Shown here piece after piece: positions 1 through 14,500 of a stretch of 64,000 bases of DNA. Position 1 is the first letter of the stretch; every line of letters starts with the position of its first letter. Location of the stretch: NCBI RefSeq assembly GCF_001640805.2, contig NC_066838.1:5722601-5786600 (forward strand), read 5' to 3'. The notes below the pieces were generated by a model, which saw only the letters and a list, made by a program, of their open reading frames with translations, ran no database searches and was not told the origin of the DNA. The stretch comes from Lates calcarifer (Eukaryota; Chordata; Actinopteri; Centropomidae). The position numbers and the translations under genes were made by a program.

Positions 1-149
1 ATCCTTGTTGGGTTGTTTGGGGGTGGCAGAGGGGAAATATGCTATCTAGCCAAGTTTATCATTATCACTAATTTAATGTAACCAGCTGATATCTGACCTG
101 GGTGAGAAGCAGAGAACACCCTGGACAGATATACATGTAGCAAAAAACA

Positions 150-352
150 ACCATTCACACTCACACCCACACCTATGGGTAATTTAGAGTCACCAGTTAA
201 CCTGCATATCTTTGGAGAACCCACGCAGGCACAGGGAGAACATGCAAACTCCACGCAGAAAAGCCCAGAGCGAACTCGGGTTCAGAATCAGAATCAAAAT
301 ATCTTTATTGTCATTGTCACATGTACAATGAAATTAAAAGTGCCATTCCATC
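150..352. repeat. Composite of two teleost dispersed repeats
   Basis: 150-290 carries GTAATTTAGAGTCACCAGTTAACC and CACAGGGAGAACATGCAAAC with an internal deletion, both hallmarks of a very common fish repeat. 284-352 continues with TCAGAATCAGAATC and TTTATTGTCATTGTCACATG, a second common dispersed tail. The names are not assigned because I cannot search a repeat library. Confidence 0.55.
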
Positions 353-559
353 GATGCATCATTCCTAATATAGAATATAACTAAAGCAAAACAGAAACAC
401 TAAATAAAATAAATAAAAACAAGCACAAACACACACGCACCATCCATTCTGTTCTTATTGCATCTCAGGTTATGTTTTTGGCTGCACAGCCTTTTTAGCA
501 GGGATAAATATCAACAAGTCGTCCAACCTAAATGACGATGTAGGTTGTTTGATCCTACC

Positions 560-690
560 CTCCTACCCTAACGTGGTTAGTGTTGTGGACTGGTCTCAGT
601 TTGGTTAGGTTTATCCATAAAAAAGTACTTAGTTAGGTTTAGGAAAACATGATTATTTGGGTTAAGATTCATTGTGGAACGGTTATGGAT
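560..690. repeat. Degenerate TTAGGTTTAGG-type teleost dispersed repeat
   Basis: Repeated GGTTAGGTTT and TTAGGTTTAGGAAAA units resemble a common fish dispersed repeat. It is not a telomeric array, as the units are irregular. Confidence 0.35.
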
Positions 691-2957
691 TAAAAAAGCA
701 ACAATAACTATTGGGTTCCAACAGCGGCCTCCTGTGTTCTGTTGACCCATTCATCCACTCCAAACTCCTCAACATGGACTCATTACCCTACATCATCTCC
801 TTTGTTCCCATCATAATTACTACAGCCTGTAGATGTTGCTTAACAGCAAAACATAACTATGGGTCGTAAGAAGATGTTGCACAGACGACCTGTTGCATTG
901 TTTTTTTACAGCAGGACAGTCTCATACATTCATGAGTGTGAGCTATAGATGTCATATTAATCAGATAACTGTCAGTAGTCATGAGGGAACTGCATCACGC
1001 ATGTGAATAACAGCATTACTGATGAGCTCCCAAAACCCTGTGAAGCATCGGTAGTATTGCTAAGATCACAGAGTGTGTTCCCACTGAAGCCAGCCTCTGT
1101 GAGGAGAGCTCCCTCGAATAGCCCTGGGATCTGAGATCGCCAGGTCAGCTTGCACCCAACAGCACATGTTTTTCCTTAGTGATTCACACAGCATTCTTTG
1201 TTACACTCACACTGACATGCATCCACCTTCAGACAGATGATCCCACACAGAAACAGGGATTCATCCCATGCATGCATAAACACCCAGCCTACTAGGGTTG
1301 CCAAGATCAGCTGTCAATCATAACTACCGCTCCTTTAAAGAAGAGACAAAAACCCCTCTGCACTTTCCCAGGATTATCTCTGTAAAATGAAGGGGAGTTA
1401 CTTCTCTGCAAATGCCTTGTAGGAATATAAAAGAAAGGGTAGCTCTTCCAGGCTTAAATAATGATAGTGTTGTCGGCTTTGCTGGCACATAGTATTCTTT
1501 TTGTCAAGTTTGCTTTTAGAATGGAGTCAAATTGGATGGAACTAGCACCCTGCAGCAGCGGATAAATGTTGAAGCCATCCTGAATGCTGTGGGCAAAGGC
1601 AAATATTGACATCGTCATATGCCAACCATGGACCCACCTGCAACAGCCCAGGGGTGAGCTGACATGGCCACTGATCAAGCACCAACAGAGTTGGGGCACC
1701 GGCAGCATCTATGAGGTGAACACCATCTGTCAACCACATATACACAACCTTGAAATATCACAGAGTGGACCATCTCTGCTGATTCCTTTGGAAAGTGATA
1801 CATAAATTTGACTCGTTTTTCTTGAAAAATAGCAAGGGTGCTTTTTTATTAGAGACTGTGAGGGCAGTTCAGTTCTGTCCTTTCACACCAGCTGATGCCA
1901 GATGATGGTATCAGTACTATTTGAGATCAATATTATTTTGATTACAGTGAAAATCAATAGGCACAAACACCATTAAACCAAATGATAGCAGTCATGCCTT
2001 CATGTGTTATATTCCATTGACTGTCAGCTGTTAAGAGATTGATCATCAGCATGATATTACAGAGCCATTAGAACTATATTATAATGATGTTCATTGATGT
2101 GTCAAGTTAGTAAAAGCAATGATAGCTACACTTATAGCAGAAGATTGTAATGTCAGTGTTGGGGCACCACGCACAGAAGATTACTGGGGGAAGAGGACAT
2201 TTAGCTAATAGAACCATACACTGTTGTTTCCATATAGAAAGGAAATACATTTCTTTATGAGATAAAAAAAAAAAAAAAAAAACCAGAGCTCCCTCATCTG
2301 TTGCCACATACTGATGGATGAATAGGGTAAAAAATATATAAACTTTTTTAACGCTGCCCTTTTCACCACACATCACAAATGTGCCTTTTGTGCTGCTCAC
2401 TTATTTGCACAATTTAAAAACAAATATGCCTGCCATTTAAAACATATAAAATCACCATATTGCACTGCTATTAGCCAAGCCTAAAGGGAGATCTTGATAT
2501 TTTCCCATTTGTCTTTGCCATTTGTTCTTCTGCAGTGTTTTAATCTACAAGCACAGGTTTGCTGATTCTGCATGATCTTCATATTCTAACATTGTTTCAA
2601 GGTTTGACCACAAAATACCGTATTTCATTTCTATCACATGAATTCATCTGAACCAGTTCAACTTGCTTGTTTATTTCTGTGAATGCTAAAATACAGCTTT
2701 TTTACTTGTTTTCCCCCCAATAACAACAAATGTAAGAAACCACTAGTGATATACAGTATTTCCATTAATTGGCCTTGCCCTTCCATTAAACACACAGTCA
2801 TTCTCAATGAACACGTCTGACAGAAGACGGTTCTCCTTGATGTTATCCATGAAATACAGCCGCAAGCAGAGGACCTCTTTCAGCCTCTAACAGCCCTCCA
2901 CCCAACCTCTGTTTGAAGTGACTGTTAACATTACTCATTGGAAAGTCAATCAAAAAG
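691..2957. other. Non-coding stretch, nothing recognised
   Basis: AT-rich sequence with short chance frames only. It holds a run of 19 A at 2264-2282. Confidence 0.6.
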
Positions 2958-3057
2958 CTACAAAGAGATGCAAAACAACTGCAAAGAGACACAAAATAAC
3001 CTGGGGGAAATAAAACTACAACAAAGAGATGCAAAATGACTACAGAGACAGACAAAA
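2958..3057. repeat. Degenerate ~20-bp minisatellite (CAAAGAGAYRCAAAAYRAC)
   Basis: About four imperfect copies of a 20-21 base unit, CTACAAAGAGATGCAAAACAA and variants, interrupted once by CTGGGGGAAATAAAA. This unit is a familiar fish minisatellite. Confidence 0.6.
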
Positions 3058-6000
3058 TCCACCTACTAGTACCTCTAAAACTCACTTACATCTTCTTTAA
3101 TTCATACAAAACTCAAAATGCAGTGTTGTGTAAAAAATGATGTGATGTGAAGGAAAAGAGCTGTTTTCAGTTTTCAAGAAAGGCTGATGGATTTTTATTA
3201 TTTCGCCACTGAAGCTTTAATGACTACTGTGGGCATTAGGGACACTGCTGCTCATATTGAACCCACTGATACATTTTCTGCATCAATTTCATTTTTCAAA
3301 AATGTTTTAGCGCAAACTCTGCTTCCTGTTTTATAATATCTTACAGGGCAGAAACAGAGTTGTTAGGTTGGGACTCTAATGCCTGTTGGCTCATGTGCTG
3401 AATATAAAGCCTTTTGCTGCATACTAATTTATTTATTCATGCAGCTGGCATGAACAAAAGATGGCGAGAGAAAGTGCTGGTCAGATCATTACTAAAGTTG
3501 TACTGGTTTTCAGTTTTAAAAAACATTAACCGTGTTTACAGTTGGACTTAAAAATTGGCTAGTTTATTTCACTGACAATGTCCTTAAGACATGATGATTG
3601 AGATAATAAATAAATTAGTAATCTCAGAGAGCCAAATGAGAACAAGCTCCTACTGCATTTTCATGAATCTGATGTGGGCAGTGATAATGGAAAAGTTACT
3701 CAGCCCAACCTAGTAAAAATGCTGTTCTGACTTTTATGTAAAAGCAACCAAGGTGCTTGTTCAGACATGAGACCCACACGAAACGTTGCAATTAGATTAA
3801 CAAAAGGAGTGCATGTCAGGAAAGGGCTTACATTTTTGTAAGAAAGCAAACAAGTACAGTATTTCTCAAGACTTACTGTCTTTCAGAGCAGACCTGCTGT
3901 TGGAGATTGCTTACTAGCCTGAGTATATGTAGCAGCACTCTCAATGACCTACTGTGGAAACTTTACAGTGAAGTGAACCATGAACCAGTCAGTCAGAGCT
4001 ATCAATGACTTAGTGGTTCCAAAATCAAAACAACAAATATGGCCTGGGTTAAACCATCAGAACTATACATTGGGCAAAATCAGACAAATTCAATCTTAAT
4101 AATAAAGTTAGCAATCACAGGTATTTATAGACCACTTTATATCTACTGCAACAATTAAATTTGAAAACAGAGCTAATCAGTGGAGCACATCAACTGCAGC
4201 CTTATGCAATAATGGGCTTTATAGAACTAATGGGAAAATCAACATGTTAACCACAATTATTGATAAAGTTGTGTTACCCTGACACATTGTAATTGGAACT
4301 AGGCTTTTAGTGGTTTTGTTGAGATTCCGCAGTATCCATATTGGACTCGATTAACACAACCGCCACCTGAGGTTTAAGCTAATACAGTAAAATTGGTTGG
4401 TACACAGTAGGTGCAGCAAAATTCAATTACAGTTTAATTACTATACACAAAAGATTTGAGTGCTACAATTCTCTGCCACTGCTGACTCAGTATTTCCCAT
4501 GCAGCGGCATGTCTGTGCTATCAGTTTCTGTTGAACTGCAAAAAGATGGACAACGTGTTTAAAAGACAAAGCTACAATTTAAATTTGGAGACTCTTCATC
4601 AAAATTGTTGGTTAACTTTTCTCATCTACTGTATAATGAGTTTAATTATAACATTCACCTCCTCACGCTCCTCCTACTTCCCCTCTGTCTCTGAGGTTTC
4701 AGGTATCAGTGTGAGCCCTGAGGGGGATAATCTGTCCATGAATATTGCTTTATATGACATACGTTTGCATCATGGTGTGTACGTGAACACTTGGGGCACA
4801 GCATAATTACAAATGGGAAATAACAGGCAGCTGTAAGTGACTGATGTTGATATCCCAAAGGTACATGTTCATCCGCTTTTGTAGAGGACCACCCTCTACA
4901 ATGTTGATTTAACTCTTTGAGTGATGGAGGCATCCTGCTGGTTCAATCTGCAAGTGTATCTCTCCATGTAACTGAGATCCCCACTGTTTTTATCTTTGAC
5001 TCACATTGTGTTTTACCTCACCTCTACCTCTGTGTCTGTTTGCAACGTACTCTCTGAAGATATGGAGAAAAAAAAAAGCCAACTCAATTCAATCAGCCAC
5101 AGGGCCTGCATTCCTGGATTTCCAGAGTAATCATTCAGAAAATTCAAAATAAAAACCAAAATAGATTAAAAACACTCACAGCCATCACCGTGGTCAGATG
5201 AAACTGGCCTGTTTCAAAAGAAATCATTTGTGAAGTGGTGTATAGATCCTGTGTAATCTCAACAAAAGACAGAGTGATGTCAATACTCCTATCTGTATAT
5301 TCACACCTTGTGATCTTTACTAGTTTCTGTACGGCTCTGATTCATGGCAGGTGCTGCACCTACTTCTGCTCAATAACCAGAGGATTTGTCTCATAAAACT
5401 CACCAGGTAAAAAGTACAACAGTAATAATGGTGCAAAGCAGCGTACACAGGTCCATCCTTTTCAAACATTTATCTGTGGAAAACAGTTTAATGTACAGTA
5501 AGTGCAGCTTTTGTTGCTTTTATTGTAGACTTTCTATGATTCCTCTATACAAGTGACAAACATGATGTGGAATAAAGATTCCCTTTCATTTACCAGAGTA
5601 AGTCTTATTCAAAAAACTCACAAAGAGAGGGGCACTGATGTATAAATCTCCCCGCAGCCGCAGTTTGATTCAAAGAGGAATCCAATTTACAAAAGCAGAG
5701 CGATAATACTATTATGTGTTTTAAGTTTGCTTACATGTCCTGATATGTGAGAATATTTCACGTTTCTCTCATGTTTCTTTATTGCCTTAGAATTTAATAA
5801 AACCTAACATTAGCAACAACAATGTGGCCATAAATCAACCCCCAATGATGTACACACAGTAAATAAGCAGTGATAAATATTTGCCCCATGCATCATCTCA
5901 GTGATATGACTACAGAGTGTGATATATCTGGAGGATGTCTTTAGAGGATAGTGTTGTATGTGGGGGAGTATGGTGTGAAGTCCCTGGTGTGTCAGCAACA

Positions 6001-8277
6001 TATCAGAAGAAAAAGCTGAGGAGGCTCCTGAGGGAAAAAAAATGCAGGGGCGCAAAATCACTTTTTTCTGAAAAAAATTACTCCTCCAACCACCTCCGCC
6101 CCACCCGCACCTCGACCTCCAACTCACCCCCCACTCTGGTTTCTTCCTCCAATGACTGATGAATGCAATAATTAATTAACTACAATATCTTCTGCAAATT
6201 ATGTAAACATAAACACAAATGACAACAATGAAACTGTCAGCACTAACTACCACTCTGAGGCAGGAAGGAAACGTAGAACGTTCCCATGGAAACAACCTGA
6301 TGAGGCTTAGTTTCTAAGATCTGTCCTAAAGTTTGGATCATGGATCAGCTTCATCTGTCATTATTGTCATCAATGTTGCATGCAGTCTCATAGCTTTTGC
6401 ATTCTTTATATTTCAGGCAAGTGAAAAAAAAATACATCTGACAAAGACACCCAAAGAATACAGAAAAATAGACAACACCAACTTCTAACTCTAAAGATTT
6501 GAAGGTAATATACAGAAAGCAAACAATGATTGAGAAGCTTCCATTTTGGAAATTTGGAGGGCCTATGCTTGCCAGATACCCAAGGGCCCCAAACAGTGCG
6601 CCAATAGATTAGCACATGAACAAACTACAGTCTCAACAGTCTACTACCAAATATTCACTGTCCTCTTTCTTTGGAAAGAGTTGAGCTTGAAGATTCAGAA
6701 AAAGGGTGAAAAATGTGTTAATCTATGTGTAATTACAATAATAGGCATGGCAATGTATTTGACATTTAATGTCTTTGTAATGTCCAAGAGAATCCAATCT
6801 CATAAACTCTGAGCCTATATAACAGGCCTAATACCTTATGGGAATATTATAGGGCAATGACAGTGTCATAGGAAACTGGCACTATTACCAAGGAACACAG
6901 TAAGAACTACTGTAGATAAATGGATCACACTGCATGACACCACCTAAACAATGACTGCATGCATTGCACACCTTTTATTTCTTGTTCCATATCATATACT
7001 AAGACATACTTACTTTTAGCTTCACTATATGAAGATTACACTACTCCCTGCCTTTGCACTGAACTCTGTCACCAAGCGTAAATTGGTTTTGCAGGATCGT
7101 TGCATATGAATGTAATTCATAGGAGATGGGGTGGAATTAACGAGACATCTCTAAAATGTCAAGTGAATTAGGGGAAATCTCCAATGCATATTAAGAGTCA
7201 TTTGTCTCGGCTGCAGTGAGCAGCCCACATGGTGACACCGGGATCCTGAACATTCTTGGTTGTCTCTTGGATGTTGCAATAGGTTCTCTCATCCATCACG
7301 TGTTAACTTGACAGCAGCACAACGTGCCTGGATGACTTCTGTGACTATTAGCCTTTGATCCCTCCTTGCTCATCCCATTGTGTTTCCCAGCATGCCATGT
7401 GTGATTTTTTTTCTTTAACACAAATGGTGATCCATCAATGACATTATCAGTACAGGTAACATTTCACCATGTTGGCACCCTTGTTGCTCCCACTTCTCCA
7501 TTAGAAGGCTGTCGTCAGTGCACTATGGCCACAGTGGTGCTTTCCCCTTGTGTGCTGAGATATTATCAAATTCTTCTCAGTCTTGGTTCAACTTCCAGTC
7601 TGTTTTAGAGAATGTTAAGTTGCTGCTATTGTAGCCACCTGCACTATACAGTACAGTATGTAGTCAAGTAAAATGGGCTGCGGAGATTGAAGTAAAAGAA
7701 AATGAAATTGCGTGGACAAATGTACAGAGAGACACAAAGTAGCCTTTCTGTTCAACCACAAATAAATTAAGGCAATTTGCTCATATTACACTCCAGCTAA
7801 ACTATTTAAAATGGGTGTGTGAGAAAATAACAACTGCTCAAAATGGGCTACAAGTGATCCTTAATTGCTACCCCTTATGCGGGGATGTAACACAATTAAA
7901 GATGCATTGCTTGGAATCTCAAAGCAAGTATTGATTCTCAGCAAAATAGACATGCACATAACCCCGCAGACATGTTTCCTGGGAGATCTGTACACTTATC
8001 TGCTTGTTCCAACTAAAATGAAAAACACCTTACTCTCAATTTGCATGAACAACACCAGCCTGTAAGGACTGGATCAGCATAGCAACTGATAAATGTACCT
8101 TGCAAGATGGACTGCAGGACTCCACTGAAACAGGTCCAATAGAAACATACCTTCCAATCTTCTCCCTATAATATTCATTGTACTGCTTGTGTAGTGCTTG
8201 CTCATGGTGGGATCTGTTGGGTTTTTCTCTGTAAATTTTATAAGATAAAGAGTAAAGGTCTAGACCTGCTCTATATG
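3058..8277. other. Non-coding stretch, nothing recognised
   Basis: No conserved protein, RNA gene or clear mobile element seen on either strand. Confidence 0.6.
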
Positions 8278-8336
8278 TACAGTGCCTCGAGCTAACCTCT
8301 GTTGTGAATTGGCGCTATATAAATAAAATTGGAGTT
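8278..8336. repeat. Teleost dispersed repeat tail (TTGGCGCTATATAAATAAAATT)
   Basis: GTTGTGAATTGGCGCTATAT followed by AAATAAAATTGGAGTTG matches the 3' tail of a repeat found throughout fish genomes. The parent element is not identified. Confidence 0.6.
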
Positions 8337-8540
8337 GACCTGTACTGCTGTGTCATGATTACCATAATTAATATTAGTATAATGGTCTCTGCTGCTATTA
8401 CTAAATAATCTCAATAATATACATTTATAGTAATATAAACAGGTGAGGCATCTTAGATTATACTACTACTGTAGATATGTTGGTGGTGGCTTTGAAGCAA
8501 GGTCCACGTTAAAAAGAGAGTGAGTTAAGAAAGAAAGTTA

Positions 8541-8575
8541 GACTTTTGCTAGAAAAATAATTTCTAGCAAAAGTC
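8541..8575. repeat. Perfect 15-bp inverted repeat with 5-base loop
   Basis: Left arm GACTTTTGCTAGAAA (8541-8555), loop AATAA, right arm TTTCTAGCAAAAGTC (8561-8575). The arms are exactly complementary. No adjacent gene explains it. Confidence 0.9.
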
Positions 8576-11500
8576 AGAAATGAAGAAAAAAAGTGGGGGG
8601 ATGGTGGTGGGCAAAAAAAAGCTAGCGAGTAGTTTGATGGATACCTGGACTGTAGCATAACCAGGTGTCTGACCATGCACACAAGTGCGAATCACATAGT
8701 GCTTAGTTAAGGTGTTTTCAGACAGTGAGCATCAGCTGCTTGTTTCAGACAAAAACATGACGGCAGCCATGCTGTTAGTGGAGGAGGTCAGGAGGTCGAC
8801 TGTTGCTCTCAATCTGTCTCCTCCAACATCAGGGTGTGGTCAGACGTGAAACAGGTTGGGGATTTTCAACAGAGAGAGCAGTAAAATGTTGCCTTTTCAT
8901 GAAAGCTATTTTGACATGTTACAGTAGGAAAATGAAATAAAATGAATGTTGGTTGAATTCCAGTTAGCTGTGTTTCCAAGGTCCTGCTATTGTGCACACT
9001 GATTCATTGTCATACTGTCACAGCTTACTGGGACACTTGAGTAGAACAGAGCCATTGTTAACATTGTCATTACCAACAAAGGTCCGGTCCTGGCTGCATA
9101 CAGTTTTTGTTTTTGTGGTTCACAATAATTTTGTGTATGTCCTTCATTTATGCTGTTCATTGTTTGTCATGCTTAAATAACTTTAATAAACTTTAAAAAA
9201 AAAATACTACCTAGTGTATGGCTCCAAGTTGGTACAATGATGATTTTACATTGTTGCCTCATCACGACCTCAACTCCTGCTCCAATGAAACATGAAAAAT
9301 AATAATATTCAGCACTGATGCTATTACCAGACATGTAGCTCAAGTAGGTGCCCACCAGCTGGAGCAACAATAAACATAATGGAGCCCATCTCATTTTCTC
9401 GTCCTCTGTAATAATGGAGGAGGAAGAGGGCTGTCTGACTCCAGGCGGCAAGGCTCCTCAGAGATTGACAAGGAAGTCATTTGCGCTGCTCAGCTTTTTG
9501 GGGTGTCAACAGCCAGGGGGCTTGTTGTCTGCAGTTTCCATATCCACTTTATTCAATGGCTGAAGACAGTGTTGGAAGTTCAGCAAAGCTAGTATACAGC
9601 CTCATCATCATCTGAAGCATCTTTGTACTTTGTTGAACATACTGTGTGTTACCAAAGAGTACAAATATCCTATCCTTTCCATCTTCTTGCATTAGGTGCC
9701 TAATTGTCCCAGTGAATGGAATGAACAGATTTCCTCTGAATAAAATATTTCCAACATTCAGACCATGACCACTGATTACTGACTACACTGGTGAGCTATT
9801 CAGAACCAGTGCTGCAATATCTGCTGATTCTTTAACTCCCATACAGATAATTTCCACAATAATGACCAAAGCTACATAGTCTCAAACTCTGTAGAAAATG
9901 TGTATGCTGCTACAAAAGTAATGATATAGTGTGTGTCCTGCTGCTAGCCCTCTCCTTCTCTATCTTCTTACTCCCACTCTTGTCTAAACTTTTACTCCCT
10001 CCCTCTCTCTTCCTTTCACTATCTGTCCCTCTCCGGGTCACTATCCATCTCAATCTGTCTCCTCAAATCCACCTGCTGTCGTCTCCTCAGTATAAGGAGG
10101 GTCAGGGGAGTGTGTGCACATATGTGTGTGTGTTTGTGTGACCTGATTTTTAACAATGTATAGATGCCTACAACCACTGACAACATCACCCACTGTGAAC
10201 ATCCAGTCATTAGTGTGTGCTGGTAAGTAAGCCAAGGTAAAACTTAAGATATCTCAACAACTAAAAAAAGCACATTGTTCCAGGAAGTTTTACCACGCCT
10301 CAATGAGAATATTGTCACATATAACACTGCAGTGTAAAGGCTATATTTGAGCACACTAATGACACACATATGAATTTGCTGTGGGGGCGAGGCTGATTAA
10401 GTGTCATTCATTATAAAAGACTTCCATTGCAGTGCTGCACATAACTCGATGCCTCGATGTCCTTCACCAGAGAACACCCTCGTTTAAAACTATTAACTGT
10501 TTCAGATCATCTGTCTAGAACAGAGTAAATATGAGACTTTGGTACCAGTCCCAAACAACTGAAGTGTAAGGGCTATTTTGGAATCACCAATTTGCAACTG
10601 CTTTTAACAACATCCACAGAAGCAAAGATCAGTTGTAGAGAAAGCAGAAATAAACATAACAAGTAAGCTATTACTTTTGGCTGAATGAATATGAATACTA
10701 TCCCTTGTATCTAAAAATAAAATAAGAGCTTCTGAAAGGTGCTAATAGTTTAGTTCACTTAGTTTGTCTCCATGCAGTAATTGTGTTGATGCTGATGGTG
10801 AACTTTGACTTTTCTTTAAAGTAAAATGAATCTACCAAAAAGAGAAATCTACTATGGAGCTGAGAGATCCTTCCTGTGAAGACATCTTGTTAGTGAATGA
10901 AGCAGCATTTGTTTAAAAAAAAAAAACTAAAAAACATCCACACTTTGGGATATCTAAACTGGTCCATTACCATCATATTATCGTGTTACTGGATGTCAGA
11001 CAAAATGGGGATAATGGTGAGCAGTTTTGGACAGTCTCTCCAGGAGGGCTTACATGGTGTTGAGCACGACCAAAGGAGCAGGGGGAGACGATTTCAGACT
11101 GTGTCAAATAATCAGCATGTGTTTCATTTAAAGCACACAGGGGCCCTGAGTTACTGTTTATTTGAAAAATTGGTTTACATCAGCTTGTTACTGTAAATGT
11201 ATCTCTATATCTATTAGAAAGCCATTTTTGCCTGTTCATGCATAGCTCACAGATACAGTGTTTGTCACTGAAAAATGTCAAAATGAGTCAGAAGAACTGA
11301 TCTCATGTTGTAAATTGCTGCATGCATGCCCAGTATTAACTGAAACAGATCCCATTTCCAAAGTTGCAATGACAAACAACTGGTACACTTCACTACACGG
11401 TGACTGAGGTGAGCTCCACAGTCTGCTGTCTTGGGTATTCCTTTCAACAGTCTCTACTAGCATGAAAGTTGGAGACACTGTCTTGTAGTGCAAGAATGGT

Positions 11501-14500
11501 GTTTTTTGTTGGTTTGATTCATGGTGATCTTTTATTTATAAGAATAAATCCCTCTGGATTGACACTGACCTGGTCCATTCTGTGTGAAACATTTGGCCAA
11601 AAAAAGGTAAAGTATCCTGCCTCTGTAAAGGGCCTCAGCACTGTGGATCCCCTGTGTGGTACCAAGCCAAATTAAGGATGCTGCTGGTGTTGTGTGTTAG
11701 CCTCACTGTTGCACTCAGTTCCATTGTGTACTGGAATTGCATTGGAATAAACTAATAACATACTATGATAATAAACTAATATTTTATTAATAATAATCTT
11801 TTTCATTATTATGATTAGTTTGGCAAACTTTATGGCTCATATTTCACACACCACTGGACCCAGCAGTGGAAAAAAAACAACTTAATTTACACTTTACTAT
11901 ATTCATTTGGTTAAATTTTGCAGGAGACCAATGTTGCTCTGAAAATGTGAAGGAACTGAGTCATGGAAACTCATGAACAGAAAAAAACACTGTATACTAT
12001 TGGAATTTCATCTTGAATACATATTATCACAGATAAGCTGCAGTATGAATGACTGAGAAAGGACACATTAAGCATCTCTACAGATCATTTTGAAATAAAC
12101 ATCTTTCTGACTACAGATAAATTACTTTTAATACAACTGCATGAGTAATTAATTTGCTTTGGCAGTATTTTCGCAAGTATCTTTAAATTGGCCCAAAAAG
12201 ATGGAAATGGAAAAGAAAATTGTTTTTCCTTTAAGTGGCAACATAGTTATTGCATTGCAATGTAAATAGCAAAAAAAGTTTTCCAGATAAAATATCAGCA
12301 TTAATTGTCTTTTCTGTATGAAACAAAATAACATATTATCTGAACCTTACTGCCATGGTAACACGCCCTTTTTAATGCTTAACTTTCCATTTGCCTATTG
12401 TTATGAGTCTTTCACTAATGCTACTGATTGCCCAGTTTAAAGAGCACCCCCTTTTGATAGCATTAATTAAATGGGGAATACTTAAGTGCAGCCTGAGTGA
12501 CTAATGCTGTTCCCTTGATGTTAAGGTCACCATCTCAGGTCCAGTGGGGGCGGGCTCTTGTCAATACCTTCGGCATATTCCCAATAGATAAGCGCTAGTT
12601 TTTTTGCTCCCCTGAGACACAGAAACATCAAGTAGTGACAAATGACCACAAGACCAGTGCATGCCACAATTCCAACCCATCCTGTCATCTTTGTCCAGGA
12701 AAGAGTGTTAAATGCAAATGGAAATTAGCTTTAGCCAATCAGTCTGTTTTTAGTCATGCAAAGTTACTTTACAATGCAGTTAATTTAGAGTGCTGTTTAA
12801 CTGAAGCCCTTGGTATTTATATACACCTCTTAATTCATTTGATGAGACATGGGCACTCATGCCTTCAGGGTCTTATCCAGTGGCACTTTTAATTTAATGG
12901 AAGTTGTTTCAGCTGTGTCCAAAGGGGCCAGCTGTGCTCTGCTTGTCTTATTCCCACAGGGGAACGACTAACCAGTCTTACATTCTGGTTCAGAGGCTTA
13001 AGACAAAAGTTTAATCTTTGGTGTACTAAGTAAGAACCAGAAATGGTTTTCAAATAATATTGAAGCTACACAGAACCTTTTGCAAAATAGAAACATTAGA
13101 TTAAGAGGATCAACACACAGAGCCATAGGCTAAATTGTAAACAGGGACACTGCAAAGGTGGGGCACTCCTGTTAAAGTGACGTTGCAACCAGCGCTAAAC
13201 AAAATGGGTGGGTGTGTTCATAGATGGGACACCAGGGTTCATGTCCTTGTCACTGCACTAATGACAAGTGCCTCCTAATAAATGTAAGTAGCATCAGATT
13301 TATGCTTCTTTGTCAAGGTGTTCCCAACCAAGATGCTTCCTTCCGCGATTTAATTTATAGTTCAGCATATAAAGTCACTTGTTGATTGTCATTTGGTGCC
13401 ACTGCAACATGAGATGTGTGTCCAATACATTATCTAATTGTGCCATGCATTCCTTATATGCCAGAAATAATCAAGTGTATATCCTTTCCTCAACTTTGTC
13501 ATAGAAACTGACAGTTGCAGCAAGGACAAAGCACAGGAAATTTTATATATACATATACATATATATATATTGGAGTGTATAAAGCTATGTATCCACGCTG
13601 AAAAGGACAAGATCATTCACCCCCATTTGATCAAAACTGCTGTTACTATTAACAGTTTCTATTGGCATCAGACACAATAAGTAGGAAAACAAAAGCAGCC
13701 CAAGATGAGCACTCACAGTTCTTGTGTATCTCCACAGCCTCTGGATGCATGATGAAAACTTTTCTAGCAGAGCTAGCAGAAGTTCACAGTCATTTTCTGG
13801 GAAGTGTAAAGAAAGAAGGCGTTAAGAAATCACAGAGAAGCACAAGGTAGACTGTGTAAGTTCTTCGAAAATAAAATAAACTGCAACATCTTGTGTAAAG
13901 TTTTCAACAGTACAGACTGATAAAATAGGATCAGAAGATGAAATGGTGATCATTTCAGAAAAAGTTGCACTCATAGTAACCACTGAGGTATGTCAGTCCA
14001 TAACTAGCCAGTCCCTATGGAGTACAATAAACAATTAAAATACATTTGTCGTCCCTTTCCCTCCCTTTCCCTCTTTTCTTTCTGACCACATCAGTCATTT
14101 TCAGAGGGCAGAGGCATCTGATTTCTCCAATTTGGACACCAGCTGTGATAATAATTGTGAGGTGAGTACCGCCCTGTCAGTGGAGATGGAGAAGATGAAT
14201 GAGATATTAAAGATGGATGAGTGATAATTGTGTTGCAGAGCTTGACAAGACTTCCTGGGGTTCCCCATCGTGTTGTTCCTGACCACCCACTGTGGTCTGT
14301 GGCGCATTTCACAGCTCTGCCATTATCTGTCAGGTAGAATGTGGTAAAGTTCCTAAAGCTGTGTTTTATTATTTGTTTTAGATTATACTTGATATATACT
14401 GATATAAGGGGCTGTCTGTTTTAACCAGTGATATATAGAAAGCAGCTTTATACATGACATTTTCAGATTTTAAGAAGGCTGAGATGTTATCCTCTCCATC

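Noticed and set aside
8992..9206. Possible retrocopied gene ending in AATAAA and an A-run
   Set aside because: The 62-codon frame is not recognisable, AATAAA is only a few bases from the A-run, and no target-site duplication was found.
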